A stretch of 64,000 nt of DNA, taken from NCBI GenBank assembly GCA_965229545.1, contig OZ245887.1, forward strand, positions 868,001 through 932,000, read 5' to 3'. The notes under the pieces were generated by a model. It made no database searches. It worked only from the letters and a program-made list of their open reading frames with translations, and was not told the DNA's origin. This DNA comes from Megaera sp965229545. Lineage in GTDB: Bacteria > Pseudomonadota > Alphaproteobacteria > Rickettsiales > Rickettsiaceae. The position numbers and the translations under genes were made by a program. Position 1 is the first letter of the stretch. Each line of letters starts with the position of its first letter. Shown one piece after another: positions 1-9,861 of the stretch.

Positions 1-870
1 CGAAGCGTCTCCTACCAGTTCAACAGTACTCGTAGTAGGAAGGTCTAATTCCAAAATAGCTTCTCCTTCTATTAAACCTGAAAAATTCTGCGATTTTATA
101 TAATGAGCAAAATTAATTGTAATTGCTTCCGCCGCGTAAGATAATATTAAATAGAAAATATCGGTTTTCTGAACTATTTCAATATCTGGACTCTCTATAA
201 GCTCTTGTATATATTTTCCAGGTTTTTTGGGAGCATTAAAATCCTCGCCTAGTTTTTCACTAGTAAAAGATAATTTCAAATTACAAAGGGTAGTATTAGA
301 TTTTAATTTAACCGACATGTCTTTCAAAGAGTCAATATTTATAGGATTATAAGATAAGTCTAAGTTAGTAAGGGTTTTCCTAGTTTCAATTAGCCCATTT
401 AAACCAGTCCACCTACCTTCAGTAATACTACTATCAGATAAACTCAATTTTTTAATATTTGGCAGGGTTGCCACCAAGCAGGTTATGTTGGCTAACCCTT
501 CGTAATCAACCTTAACAGCCGATAAATTCAGCTGAGTTATAGTTGATTTTCTTTGTAAATATTGATACAAAAAAAAAGCTCTTGGTACCTAGCATATTGA
601 AAAATAAATCTAAGCTTCCAAGAGGAGAATTTTTAAGTATATCCGATAAAGAGCCGATAACCGCAAGCCCACTATCACCTGAATTACCTATTTTAGTAGC
701 GGCAAGGCTTAAAGACTGAATAGTTTTATTTCCTTTTAAGGCAAAAACACCTCTAGTATTCCTTTATCTCCTATTTCATTAAAAGACAAATCTAGCACTC
801 TAACTTTTTCATTATTATCTTTAATGGCTTTTGCAAGCTTTATGATATTTATATCTGGTACTTTCACTCT
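1..870 (-). pseudogene. Leucine-rich-repeat protein, decayed and cut by the window edge
   Basis: Translating the minus strand gives leucine-rich repeats of the ribonuclease-inhibitor type, such as VRVLDLSFNEIGDKG, IQSLSLAATKIGNSG and LTNLDLSYNPI. The reading frame breaks at least twice, near 752 and again at a nine-A/T run near 568-576. The 3' end runs off the left edge of the window, and no good start is visible. A GTG near 868 opens the frame, and an ATG at 977 starts only a 23-codon peptide (MKKHTRSEEHK...) that could be the detached old N-terminus. LRR proteins of intracellular bacteria are often host-interaction proteins, but a role cannot be claimed here. The non-coding strip from 871 to 1108 holds nothing else recognisable. 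Confidence 0.65.
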
Positions 871-1108
871 AGACGTAAATCGCTGCTAGTTTTATGAATT
901 AGCCCTTAGTAATTCTGGGAAGTGGACCCCAGAAAATCTTTGACTTTATGTTCTTCTGACCTAGTGTGCTTTTTCATGGTATAACTATTTTCTGTTGTTA
1001 GTTAAACCATAAGTAGAATTTTATAAATTTGTAAGAACTAATCGCTATATTTATAATAAATAGAAAAGCTTGCTTTTAAAAGATTTAGAGATGTTTTATA
1101 TAAAAATA

Positions 1109-1717
1109 CTATACAACCGGTGGGAAAAAGTTTACGATCAAGAAAACTATTACATATTGGCACACAACAGCAAATAAGGCCGCTGCTACGTCATCGATCA
1201 TTACTCCGAATGCACCTTTAATATTAGAATCAAGCCAGTTTATCGGCCAGGGCTTAAGAATATCAAATGTTCTAAATAACACAAACGGCATCAGAAACAG
1301 AAAAATAAAATCAATATAAGTTGCCTCAATTTTTTGAGGCAAGGAAGAACTGTACACAAAAATCATGGAAAAAGAACTTAATATTACGACCAACATTTGC
1401 CCAATTACCTCATCAATAACAACTTCTTTGGGATCTTGTTCCTTCATATCTTTAATATATATTTTGGTAAAATAAGTACCGGCAAAAAATAGAATAATAG
1501 CAATAAACATTTTTATAAAAAAAACACTTAAAAATTGCTGCTCATGCGGGTTATACCCTGATATATAAAAAACTACTTGGTTCTTTAAGCTAAAATCCAT
1601 TATTATATAGCATATAGGAAAGGCAATAAGAGAGCCAAAAGTTCCCGGAGCAATTTTTATTTTTCCTACATAACAAGCAGTTGCTATAAATTCAGCAATT
1701 TTATCCAAGTATTTCAT
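1109..1717 (-). CDS. pgpA: Phosphatidylglycerophosphatase A
   Basis: This 202-residue membrane enzyme removes phosphate from phosphatidylglycerophosphate, the step after PgsA (38643-39191), to make phosphatidylglycerol. The family motifs are visible: APGTFGS near residue 24, the acidic VIDEVIGQ segment, and FDILKPWPINW followed by GVMIDDVAAA. Several hydrophobic segments fit an inner-membrane protein. I take the ATG at 1717 (MKYLDKIAEF) as the start, because the longer frame to 1762 is supplied by the end of IS630 copy 1. That element sits only three bases before the start codon, so the native promoter and leader are now displaced by 1.1 kb. Expression probably depends on the IS end or on transcription through it. 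Confidence 0.85.
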   Translation of the reverse strand: MKYLDKIAEFIATACYVGKIKIAPGTFGSLIAFPICYIIMDFSLKNQVVFYISGYNPHEQQFLSVFFIKMFIAIILFFAGTYFTKIYIKDMKEQDPKEVVIDEVIGQMLVVILSSFSMIFVYSSSLPQKIEATYIDFIFLFLMPFVLFRTFDILKPWPINWLDSNIKGAFGVMIDDVAAALFAVVCQYVIVFLIVNFFPPVV

Positions 1718-1720
1718 TAG

Positions 1721-2856
1721 TATTACTCTGGCCTTTAAATATAGAACATTATATAGTAGCATAAGCTATTTCTTTCTTTTTAAAATAATTTTGAATTTTT
1801 ATACCATTAAACTGAATTTGTGTTAAATAGGACCGTACATTAATTGTTAAATCTTTTACTGATTTTAGTACTCGAAAATTATTGGAGTTAGCTTTGACAT
1901 CTTGGTTTACAAGTTCTTGTGGATTCATATCAGGACAATATGATGGTAAATAAAACAATTCTAGCTTGTCCTTATGTCTTTCTACATAAGCTTTTACCTT
2001 TTTACTGTGATGCACTCTATGATTATCTAATATCAAAAATATTTGCTGCTTAATTTGTCTGATCAGTCTACCTAAAAATTCAATACACTTTTTGCTGGTA
2101 AAATTATCTTCAAATACCATCCAGTTCATAAACCCTTGCGGACTAATAGCAGCTAGCATATTACATTTAAATCTTGAGCCACTTCTCTTGATTGCTGGGG
2201 TCTTGCCTTTAAGACCATATGTTTTACCTCGATTATCTGTTGATTGTATCCCCATTTCATCTCCCCAATAAATTCTAGCACTTTCTTTCATTGCACGAGA
2301 CTTGATTTCTGGATATGTGACTGTTAACCATTCTTTTATCTTCTCTGGATTACGTTGATAGGCTGATTTAATTGGTTTTTGAGACGTAAAACCCAATCTA
2401 TTCATAATTTTTCTTATAGAACGCCTGTTATACTGATAAAGGTAATTGGATTCTATATATTCTTGTACCACTTTACTATTCCATAACGTATAATCCATTC
2501 CCAATTCATCAGGTGTATGTGATAAAATTTTAGATTTTAATTCCTCTTCTTGATTTTTACTGATTTTAGATCCTGTTCCTACCTTTACTCCTCGCTTCTT
2601 ATAGCGAAAGCTTTCTTCCTTAGAAATTTTGTACTCTTTAAGATATTTCCATATAGAACTCCTAGAAAACCCAAAGGTAATAGATGCTTGTTTCTTGCTT
2701 ATTCCATGTATAACTATTGCTTCCACTGCTTTCTTTCTTAATATCTTGAGATCGCTTGGTGATAATTTTTTATTAGACATTTTGTTATTACTCTTGATAC
2801 AATATTATTATATCATTTCTCTAATGTTAGTTCAATATTTAAAGGCCGGAGTAATA
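1721..2856 (-). mobile_element. IS630-family element, copy 1
   Basis: This 1136-bp element has inverted ends of about 26 bp. They read inward as ATTACTCTGGCC at the transposase-3' end and ATTACTCCGGCC at the other, with one to two mismatches, and both ends include a duplicated TA as expected for IS630/Tc1 elements. The span given includes both TA copies. This copy has one extra change in the inner part of its 3'-side repeat (ATATAGAAC instead of ATATTGAAC). It lies immediately upstream of pgpA and in the same direction. Four other copies of identical length lie at 9786, 21818, 35291 and 58922. Confidence 0.93.
1749..2780 (-). CDS. IS630-family transposase (copy 1)
   Basis: This intact 343-residue transposase has an N-terminal helix-turn-helix region (residues about 10-60, IHGISKKQASITFGFSRSSIW). 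A DDE catalytic domain follows, with the first Asp in IYWGDEMGIQS, the second in FLILDNHRVHHS, and the Glu in CPDMNPQELVNQ. The frame is uninterrupted, unlike the IS256 copies in this window. The last codons overlap a short frame (MLLYNV...) that reads out of the element and into pgpA. Copy 1 differs from copy 2 at a few residues (for example KISKEE against KIYKEE). Confidence 0.93.
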   Translation of the reverse strand: MSNKKLSPSDLKILRKKAVEAIVIHGISKKQASITFGFSRSSIWKYLKEYKISKEESFRYKKRGVKVGTGSKISKNQEEELKSKILSHTPDELGMDYTLWNSKVVQEYIESNYLYQYNRRSIRKIMNRLGFTSQKPIKSAYQRNPEKIKEWLTVTYPEIKSRAMKESARIYWGDEMGIQSTDNRGKTYGLKGKTPAIKRSGSRFKCNMLAAISPQGFMNWMVFEDNFTSKKCIEFLGRLIRQIKQQIFLILDNHRVHHSKKVKAYVERHKDKLELFYLPSYCPDMNPQELVNQDVKANSNNFRVLKSVKDLTINVRSYLTQIQFNGIKIQNYFKKKEIAYATI

Positions 2857-2942
2857 ATAATTTTTCGAGACTTTTTATATATAATTACATTAACTGCAGA
2901 AAAAAGTAAACATAGGCCTGCATTACAGCAGTTACAGCAGAC

Positions 2943-3759
2943 TTATTTGATTTCATTTATTCGGTTTGTGCAAATTTTTTCTGTTACTGATTTTAATTTT
3001 TCTATCCTTTTTGTTAGGTAAATTAGCTGTTCTGCAGTTGATTTTATAATTTTTATTGTAACGGGCTTCGGTGTAAGCTGATTTGAGTAAAACGAATATC
3101 TCCTCCTGTTCTTTAGTATCCCGCGGAAATATTTTAAGTAATTCATTGCTATAATTACTAGACAGACTGCCTAATTTCTCAATATCATGTAGTCTTGGTT
3201 TATAGCCGGTAAATACCAACAGAATTGCAGAATAAAAACTTTCAGTTGCCTGATGAAGCAGGAAAGCTGATAAGGGGTAATTACCTCTTTCTAATGGGTA
3301 TTTACACTCTATAAAAAACTCTGTTCCTCTATAAAACCACTGATCAAAATTATCTTTAGCTATTTGCTTTCTCTCTTCGGAGTTTAAATCTTTAGGTTCA
3401 GCTAAAGTAAATTCACCACTATCATAAAGCAGTATCCCCTCTTTTTTAAGATCCGAGAAAAAATACTGGCTCTTCTCAAGCTGCTGATTAAGATATTTTA
3501 TCGACTCAACCACAAATGTTACCCAAGGTGCTCCGAATGTCTTTCCCCTTAACCCTTTGCGCTCAAGGCGTTTAGTTAGATCCGACTCAAAAGATGCACC
3601 TTTAGGAGCACGATATTTCGGGCTTTTAGTTACTACCAAAATATCCAGATCGCTTTCATAGCTATAGGTTATATGCCCTTCAACATACCAGTCCCGCACC
3701 CACGTCCCTTTAGCGTAAGAACCAAAAAGGATAATCATAGCAATTTGCTCTTTCGCCAC
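2943..3759 (-). pseudogene. Nucleotidyltransferase-HEPN (MNT-HEPN) protein, frameshifted
   Basis: The N-terminal part carries the minimal nucleotidyltransferase signature (LFGSYAKGTW, then SDLDILVV with the metal-binding aspartates). The C-terminal part resembles a HEPN domain (AFLLHQATESFYSAILLVFTGYKPRLHDI). In family members the C-terminus continues after an ARYNKNYKI-like segment. Here that continuation is found in a second frame (STAEQLIYLTKRIEKLKSV, ending at 2943), so a one-base indel lies in the A-rich stretch near 3045-3058. The uncorrected frame ends at 2953. The first usable start is GTG at 3759, yet coding-like sequence for the preceding helix (RLDSIVQEILAV) continues upstream to about 3840 with no ATG, so the original start also appears lost. 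Such fusions can AMPylate or nucleotidylate partners, but this copy's function is unknown. Confidence 0.7.
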
Positions 3760-3983
3760 CGCCAGAATTTCTTGAACAATACTATCTAGCCTGTCTTTGA
3801 TTACTAAAGAATTTTCAGGAAGAGAAGTTTTTATTTGACTTGAATTTTAATTAGAAAGTTTTAATGGTTACGCTTCTATAGAGAGTTTTTACAACATATT
3901 ACTATAAAAAGAATCATTATAGTTAAGCTGATGCTATTAATATAAGCTTTTTAAGCGGTGCTGGCCTAAAAAGTCAATATTAA

Positions 3984-4355
3984 TTATATTGTTAACTGGG
4001 GCATCCAAAGGATTTGGATATGGTCTTCTATTTGGGGAATTTTGCTGTTGATTTTTAACTTCTCTGATGCCACTTCAAAAATCAAGTTATACTCATGGTT
4101 ATGGCAAATACTGCTAAACCCCGGCTCAAAACTATGCTCTAAAATACCTAGGAATCTTTTAATCTGAACATTCCTCACGCCCGTTTCTTCAGAAAGCTCA
4201 CGGATCAAAGCACTAGACGCAGACTCACCATGTTCAACGTGACCGCCAGGCAGAAAGTAAAAACTAACCGGTAAATCTAACGTTTTACATAACAAAATGT
4301 TATCCTGATCAATTACGACAGCACGTGTTAGAACATGTATACTGTCTTTATACAT
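3984..4355 (-). CDS. Nudix hydrolase, short C-terminus
   Basis: This 123-residue protein has a complete Nudix box (GHVEHGE, seven residues, then RELSEETGV), the Mg-binding site that cleaves nucleoside diphosphates linked to another group. The substrate cannot be predicted. The protein stops soon after ILWMP, where many relatives continue for another 20-30 residues, so the C-terminus may have been trimmed. It lies between the MNT-HEPN remnant and the 3' end of 16S rRNA, with no operon partners. The 224-bp gap from 3760 to 3983 shows only possible upstream remnants of the MNT-HEPN gene. Confidence 0.8.
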   Translation of the reverse strand: MYKDSIHVLTRAVVIDQDNILLCKTLDLPVSFYFLPGGHVEHGESASSALIRELSEETGVRNVQIKRFLGILEHSFEPGFSSICHNHEYNLIFEVASEKLKINSKIPQIEDHIQILWMPQLTI

Positions 4356-4543
4356 TATAATTAAACCAAGGCAGATTTTGTCTAAAAAGGTAATTTAAAT
4401 TTATCTGATTTTAGAGATACCTAGTTTTTAAAGTAAGTATAAACAAGTAAATTCTTAAAGGTAGTGACAGCCTATGTCTGACTAAATTATCTATTAATAA
4501 TAACTATAAAAGTTATCATAGTAACGATAATTATTTATGTCTT

Positions 4544-6045
<1,502 letters not shown>

Positions 6046-6487
6046 ATTCTGTCTACTTTTTTGTTCAAAAAATCAACAGGTTTGCTATCTTATTGATAGC
6101 GTTTTACTACTGTCACTACCTTTAACAAATTACTTGGTTTATATTTACTTTAAAAACAGCTTCAAGAGCATAAATTATTTTTATTTACGCATCGTGTAGG
6201 GCTATTTATACGAAACAACCTTACTACTGTCAACAATAAATTTTATATTTTTTTATAATTAACAAAAAACTAGCTCTTCAATTCAACAAATATATGCTTA
6301 AAATTAAAGATTATCTTGGTATTTTAACTGCTAATCGATTAGCAATGTTTGTAAAAAAAAGCAAAAAACATAAAATTTCTGTTTGTAATTAGAAAAAAAG
6401 TACTTTAGATTGATCAAGGTAATTTCATAAATTAGCTCTTGTTAAGGGCTTGCACATTAATTTCAAATAAATAAGCTTTGTTATATT
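6046..6487. other. Intergenic region: 16S leader and upstream of the M23 gene
   Basis: This stretch of about 440 bp has no gene. It holds the 16S promoter and leader. In the leader TGACAGTAGTAA recurs near 6112-6101, which with GTGACA (6116-6111), an 18-base gap and TAAGAT (6092-6087) could be a weak second promoter. A small perfect hairpin, GCTATC/GATAGC, lies at 6084-6100. The right half is very AT-rich. TTGCAC near 6451 with TAAGCT 16 bases on is a possible but unproven promoter for the M23 gene. Confidence 0.45.
6205..6233 (-). promoter_or_regulatory. Promoter of 16S rRNA
   Basis: On the minus strand a perfect TTGACA (6233-6228) is followed after exactly 17 bases by TATAAA (6210-6205). 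This predicts a transcript starting near 6198 and a leader of about 150 nt before mature 16S. The extended -35 sequence TTGACAGTAG also occurs at the rpmB promoter. Confidence 0.8.
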
Positions 6488-7849
6488 ATGGTCAATACCC
6501 TTAAGAACATCCTGATACAATCGCTTTATGTATTTTTTGATTATTCTATCAGAAAGTTTTCTATTTTTATTTCATTATTTCTAGTTGCTGTGTTTTTAGT
6601 AGGGGCGAACATATATGTATATAATATATCATTTTCTCTGTTAACTCCAAGGAATACTGCACAAAAAATCGAGGAAGAAGTTTCAGAAAATACAGTAAAT
6701 ACTGTTACCATAGAAAAAGGCGACACTTTAAATTCTATATTAAAACGGGAAAATATAAGCAACGAAGATATACAGAAAATCACTAAAATAGCAGCCTCTA
6801 ACAATCTGACTCTTTTAAAGATAGGTAAAAAAATAACATTCGAATACACTCTGAATCTTATTGAAAACGGAGAAGAAGAATTAGCTAAAGAAGAAAAAAG
6901 CTTAAGTTTAATTTCATTTGAAATAGATAATATAAAATCTATTAATATTATCAAATCTGGGGATGATTTTTCTACCGAAGTTAACGCAGTACCTTTAACA
7001 AAATTAGTTACAAAATACGAGACAATAGTAGATTCTAATGTTATTTCTTCTCTAAAACAAGCAGGTCTGTCCAGTAATACTATAATTAACCTTATAAACA
7101 CCTATAGCCACCAAATTGACTTTCAAAGGCAAATTCAACGCGGAGACAAAATAACAGTAATCACCGAAAAATTCGTGACTCCAGATAGTAAATTATCTCA
7201 TCATGGAGACATTATATATGCTTCCATTGAAACTCAAGGTAACGAGTATAAAATCTATAAATATTCTCCAACTGGTCAAAAAGAGAATTATGAATTTTTT
7301 TCTGAAAAAGGACAAAGCACAAAAGGGACATTGCTTAAAACACCAATAAAAGTAGTGCGAATATCCTCAAAATTCGGTTATAGACATTCCCATCCCGTAC
7401 ACGGGTATGGAGCTATGCATAAAGGCGTAGATTTCGCAGCTCCTGTAGGGACTCCAATATATGCTGCCGGTCATGGTACGGTAGAGTACATAGGATGGAT
7501 CTCCGGATATGGCCGGATAATAGTGCTTAAGCATAATAATAACCTTTCTACCGCATATGCTCACGCTTCAAGGTTTGCCACCGGCTTAAAAAAAGGCTCA
7601 AAAGTTAAACAAGGAGATACGATTGCTTTTGTAGGAACTAGTGGTAAGGTTACTGGCGCTCACTTGCACTATGAAGTAAGAGAAAATGGTAAACAAATCA
7701 ATCCGGCAAATTTCAAATCTACTCCTAGCATACAGTTAACAGGTATGGAACTTGCTAAATTTAAAAACCAAATATTACGCCTGGAATCGAAACTTGATGG
7801 TAGTACTGAAATTGCAGCCAATGATATAAAAGAAGTTAGATTATTTTAG
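6488..7849 (+). CDS. M23-family metallopeptidase, membrane-anchored
   Basis: This 453-residue protein cleaves peptidoglycan cross-bridges, probably in the periplasm. An N-terminal transmembrane segment (residues about 22-48) is followed by a region resembling LysM/OapA-like modules (VTIEKGDTLNSILKRENIS, about 72-92). The C-terminal M23 domain (about 290-415) has the zinc ligands in HKGVDFAAP and HLHYEVRENG, with the connecting AHASRF segment. The ATG at 6488 places the membrane segment near the N-terminus. lspA follows after 22 bases on the same strand, so the two may be co-transcribed. The frame is intact. Confidence 0.9.
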   Translation: MVNTLKNILIQSLYVFFDYSIRKFSIFISLFLVAVFLVGANIYVYNISFSLLTPRNTAQKIEEEVSENTVNTVTIEKGDTLNSILKRENISNEDIQKITKIAASNNLTLLKIGKKITFEYTLNLIENGEEELAKEEKSLSLISFEIDNIKSINIIKSGDDFSTEVNAVPLTKLVTKYETIVDSNVISSLKQAGLSSNTIINLINTYSHQIDFQRQIQRGDKITVITEKFVTPDSKLSHHGDIIYASIETQGNEYKIYKYSPTGQKENYEFFSEKGQSTKGTLLKTPIKVVRISSKFGYRHSHPVHGYGAMHKGVDFAAPVGTPIYAAGHGTVEYIGWISGYGRIIVLKHNNNLSTAYAHASRFATGLKKGSKVKQGDTIAFVGTSGKVTGAHLHYEVRENGKQINPANFKSTPSIQLTGMELAKFKNQILRLESKLDGSTEIAANDIKEVRLF

Positions 7850-7871
7850 CTGCTAAAATATAACACTAAAA

Positions 7872-8348
7872 ATGAAAAAATTTATAAGCTATTCATTGAC
7901 CGTGTTAATACTAATTACGCTGGACCAGATAAGCAAAACTTACCTAATTTCTTACTTAAAAACACAACCACGGTTTATTCTTGAAGTACTACCGTTTCTA
8001 GACCTAGTCTATGCCTGGAATTATGGAATCAGTTTCGGACTCTTTAAGCAATATTACCAGTATAGTAACTATGCACTACTCATCTCAAATAGTTTTATTG
8101 TAATATATTTACTCAGCTTATTACTTAAAGCTGAAGCTAAATTAGCTCTTTATGGATTAATTTTTATTATTGGTGGCGCCCTCGGCAACTTGATTGACCG
8201 AATAATCCGGGGAGCTATTTTTGATTTTATTTATTTTAATTATCAAGAATTTAGCTTTCCTGCATTCAACTTGGCTGATAGCTTTATTACTATAGGGGCT
8301 GCTATGTTCCTATACGATTATTTATTCAATAAAAAACAAAAATCGTAA
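7872..8348 (+). CDS. lspA: Lipoprotein signal peptidase II
   Basis: This 158-residue inner-membrane aspartyl protease removes signal peptides from prolipoproteins; BamD, encoded at 45657, is a plausible substrate. It has four hydrophobic segments and the family signatures DQISKTYLI, NYGISFGLF, GNLIDRI with the first catalytic Asp, and FNLADSFITIG with the second. The length is normal. It lies 22 bases after the M23 peptidase gene and converges with the VOC gene. Confidence 0.95.
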   Translation: MKKFISYSLTVLILITLDQISKTYLISYLKTQPRFILEVLPFLDLVYAWNYGISFGLFKQYYQYSNYALLISNSFIVIYLLSLLLKAEAKLALYGLIFIIGGALGNLIDRIIRGAIFDFIYFNYQEFSFPAFNLADSFITIGAAMFLYDYLFNKKQKS

Positions 8349-8370
8349 ATACTAAGTGAGTTAAATTTTA

Positions 8371-8721
8371 TCAGCTCTTTGTTAATTGGTGAAGTGTTAA
8401 AGCATTACCTTCTGAATCTAAGATAACGGCCATTTTGCATACAGGAATTACTATATTATTTAATTTAGTCCCTACATTTTTTTGTTTGAGTTCACTAACC
8501 AGTCTGTCAAACTTATCTACTTCAAAAGCAATTGAATCTCCTGATGAAGAAGATGGGGTAATATTTTTTATCATATCTGTTATTGCAAAACAGCCCCCTT
8601 GTGGTAGGTCATATTCAATCCATGGTTTACCAGTTTTTTGTGGGTATATCGCCGTAACTTTTAAGTTTAATATTTGTTCGTAAAAGTCCCTTGCTCTCTC
8701 GAGATCATTAACTGGGTACAT
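8371..8721 (-). CDS. VOC-family (glyoxalase/bleomycin-resistance fold) protein
   Basis: This protein of 116 residues has the paired beta-alpha-beta modules of the vicinal-oxygen-chelate fold (NDLERARDFYEQILNLKVT near the start; VCKMAVILDSEGNALTLHQ at the end). The substrate is unknown. The native start seems damaged. Upstream codons that would read KVAFT precede the ATG at 8721 in frame, but the nearest upstream ATG (near 8743) is out of frame by one base across a five-A run. The protein may therefore lack its first few residues, or start at 8721. It converges with lspA. Confidence 0.72.
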   Translation of the reverse strand: MYPVNDLERARDFYEQILNLKVTAIYPQKTGKPWIEYDLPQGGCFAITDMIKNITPSSSSGDSIAFEVDKFDRLVSELKQKNVGTKLNNIVIPVCKMAVILDSEGNALTLHQLTKS

Positions 8722-9126
8722 AGTAAAGGCTACTTTTTAACATCCTAACCCTTTTTATTAAATAGTGTTATACCTCATGAATAATCTTGCATTGTAATCT
8801 AAAGTTTAATTTTCACGAAGGATTTAGAAAATAAAGGTGCCTATAAATGTTAAAAGCAAGGAAATTTAAACTCGATGAGTAATTAAAGTACAGAAAATTG
8901 AAATGGTTTCTGTAATTCTCTGGATATAAATTTTCTTATAGACACTCCTATTATAAAATGGATTAAGCTATAATATATACCCAAAAATTCACCAATTTAA
9001 AATTTTTAACTGTAGAAAAAATTTAGTAGGTTAAATCCTAAAATAGCGCTTAGTAATTTAAATTAGTAGAAATTTATAACAATTGTCAGATTTGCAGAAA
9101 ACATGGACTTTAACTAACAAGAAATC
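8722..9126. other. Intergenic region with no recognised feature
   Basis: About 400 bp of AT-rich sequence lies between the VOC gene and the rpmE terminator. I see no open frame of note, tRNA or repeat. It could be a fully eroded gene. Confidence 0.5.
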
Positions 9127-9158
9127 TTAAGCTTTGACTCAAAAAAGTCAAAGCTTAA
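9127..9158 (-). terminator. Hairpin after rpmE
   Basis: A perfect 13-bp inverted repeat (9127-9139 and 9146-9158) surrounds a six-base loop, about 15 bases past the rpmE stop on the minus strand. A T-rich stretch follows in the transcript direction. This fits a rho-independent terminator for rpmB-rpmE, although the stem is AT-rich. Confidence 0.7.
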
Positions 9159-9172
9159 TGGCATAATTATAA

Positions 9173-9403
9173 CTAATTCTTTTTTACGCCAAAAGATAAG
9201 CCTGCGAATTTTTTGTTAAAGTCGCTGACATTTTTATTGGACTGATTTACCACATTAAGAGTCGACTTATTCCAAGCTGGGTGTTTACGAAAGTCTACGT
9301 CCATCAGAATTTCACCGCTTGTTAGAGTAGAAGAAGTCAAAAACTCATCTTTACCGATTTTGATTTTTAAAGGCTGATATTTTGGATGAATATCTTTTCT
9401 CAT
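9173..9403 (-). CDS. rpmE: 50S ribosomal protein L31
   Basis: This 76-residue protein begins MRKDIHPKYQPLKIKIGKDE, and its HPAWNKS segment is typical of L31. The four-cysteine zinc site found in some L31 proteins is absent, so it is of the non-zinc (C-minus) type. Its start overlaps the stop of rpmB by four bases (ATGA), so the pair is translationally coupled. A strong hairpin follows the stop. Confidence 0.9.
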   Translation of the reverse strand: MRKDIHPKYQPLKIKIGKDEFLTSSTLTSGEILMDVDFRKHPAWNKSTLNVVNQSNKNVSDFNKKFAGLSFGVKKN

Positions 9404-9693
9404 ACTTCTACCTTATCTTTTATTTTTTTAATTTCTTTTCTAATAGATTTGGCGTTATCAGACATCTTACAAACCTTTGCATTCAGTATATACGAATCAA
9501 ATCCCCCTGCTTTTTCAATGCTACGTAAACACCGTGCAACTACTTTCAGCTTATATTCTTGACCCGTTAATTCACTGCGGCACTTAACAATTTTAATGTT
9601 AGGCTCAAAACGCCTTCTAGTTTTTCTTTGCGAGTGAGATACATTATTACCGAATTGCACCCCAACGCCTGTTAATTCGCACCTACGAGACAT
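9400..9693 (-). CDS. rpmB: 50S ribosomal protein L28
   Basis: This 97-residue protein begins MSRRCELTGVGVQFGNNVSH, followed by KTRRRFEPNI, the standard L28 signature. It is the first gene of the rpmB-rpmE pair. A consensus-like promoter lies 50-80 bases upstream, and IS630 copy 2 is inserted just beyond that promoter. The frame and length are normal. Confidence 0.95.
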   Translation of the reverse strand: MSRRCELTGVGVQFGNNVSHSQRKTRRRFEPNIKIVKCRSELTGQEYKLKVVARCLRSIEKAGGFDSYILNAKVCKMSDNAKSIRKEIKKIKDKVEV

Positions 9694-9742
9694 GTTTAAT
9701 CCCTATTCTTATTTGATAAAATACAACTTAATTCTTCGGAAA

Positions 9743-9771
9743 AAGATACATAGTTATCTCCCTACTGTCAA
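9743..9771 (-). promoter_or_regulatory. Promoter of rpmB-rpmE
   Basis: The minus strand reads TTGACA (9771-9766), 17 bases, then TATCTT (9748-9743). The ten bases TTGACAGTAG match the 16S promoter exactly. IS630 copy 2 begins at 9786, 14 bp upstream of the -35 box, so the core promoter survives but anything further upstream was removed. Confidence 0.7.
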
Positions 9772-9806
9772 GAAAAGAAATGTATTATTACTCCGGCCTT
9801 TAAATA

Positions 9807-9835
9807 TTGAACTAACATTAGAGAAATGATATAAT
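9807..9835 (+). promoter_or_regulatory. IS630 transposase promoter, with -35 inside the terminal repeat
   Basis: TTGAAC (9807-9812), the inner part of the left inverted repeat, is followed after 17 bases by a perfect TATAAT (9830-9835), 27 bases before the transposase ATG. The same arrangement is in copies 1, 3 and 4. Copy 5 has TACAAT instead, which should weaken it. Confidence 0.72.
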
Positions 9836-9861
9836 GATATTGTATCAAGAGTAATAACAAA

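Noticed and set aside
2550..3021. Plus-strand frames over the start of IS630 copy 1 (and the matching antisense frames in the other four copies)
   Set aside because: They lie antisense to an intact transposase, repeat with every copy and have no ribosome site or family resemblance.
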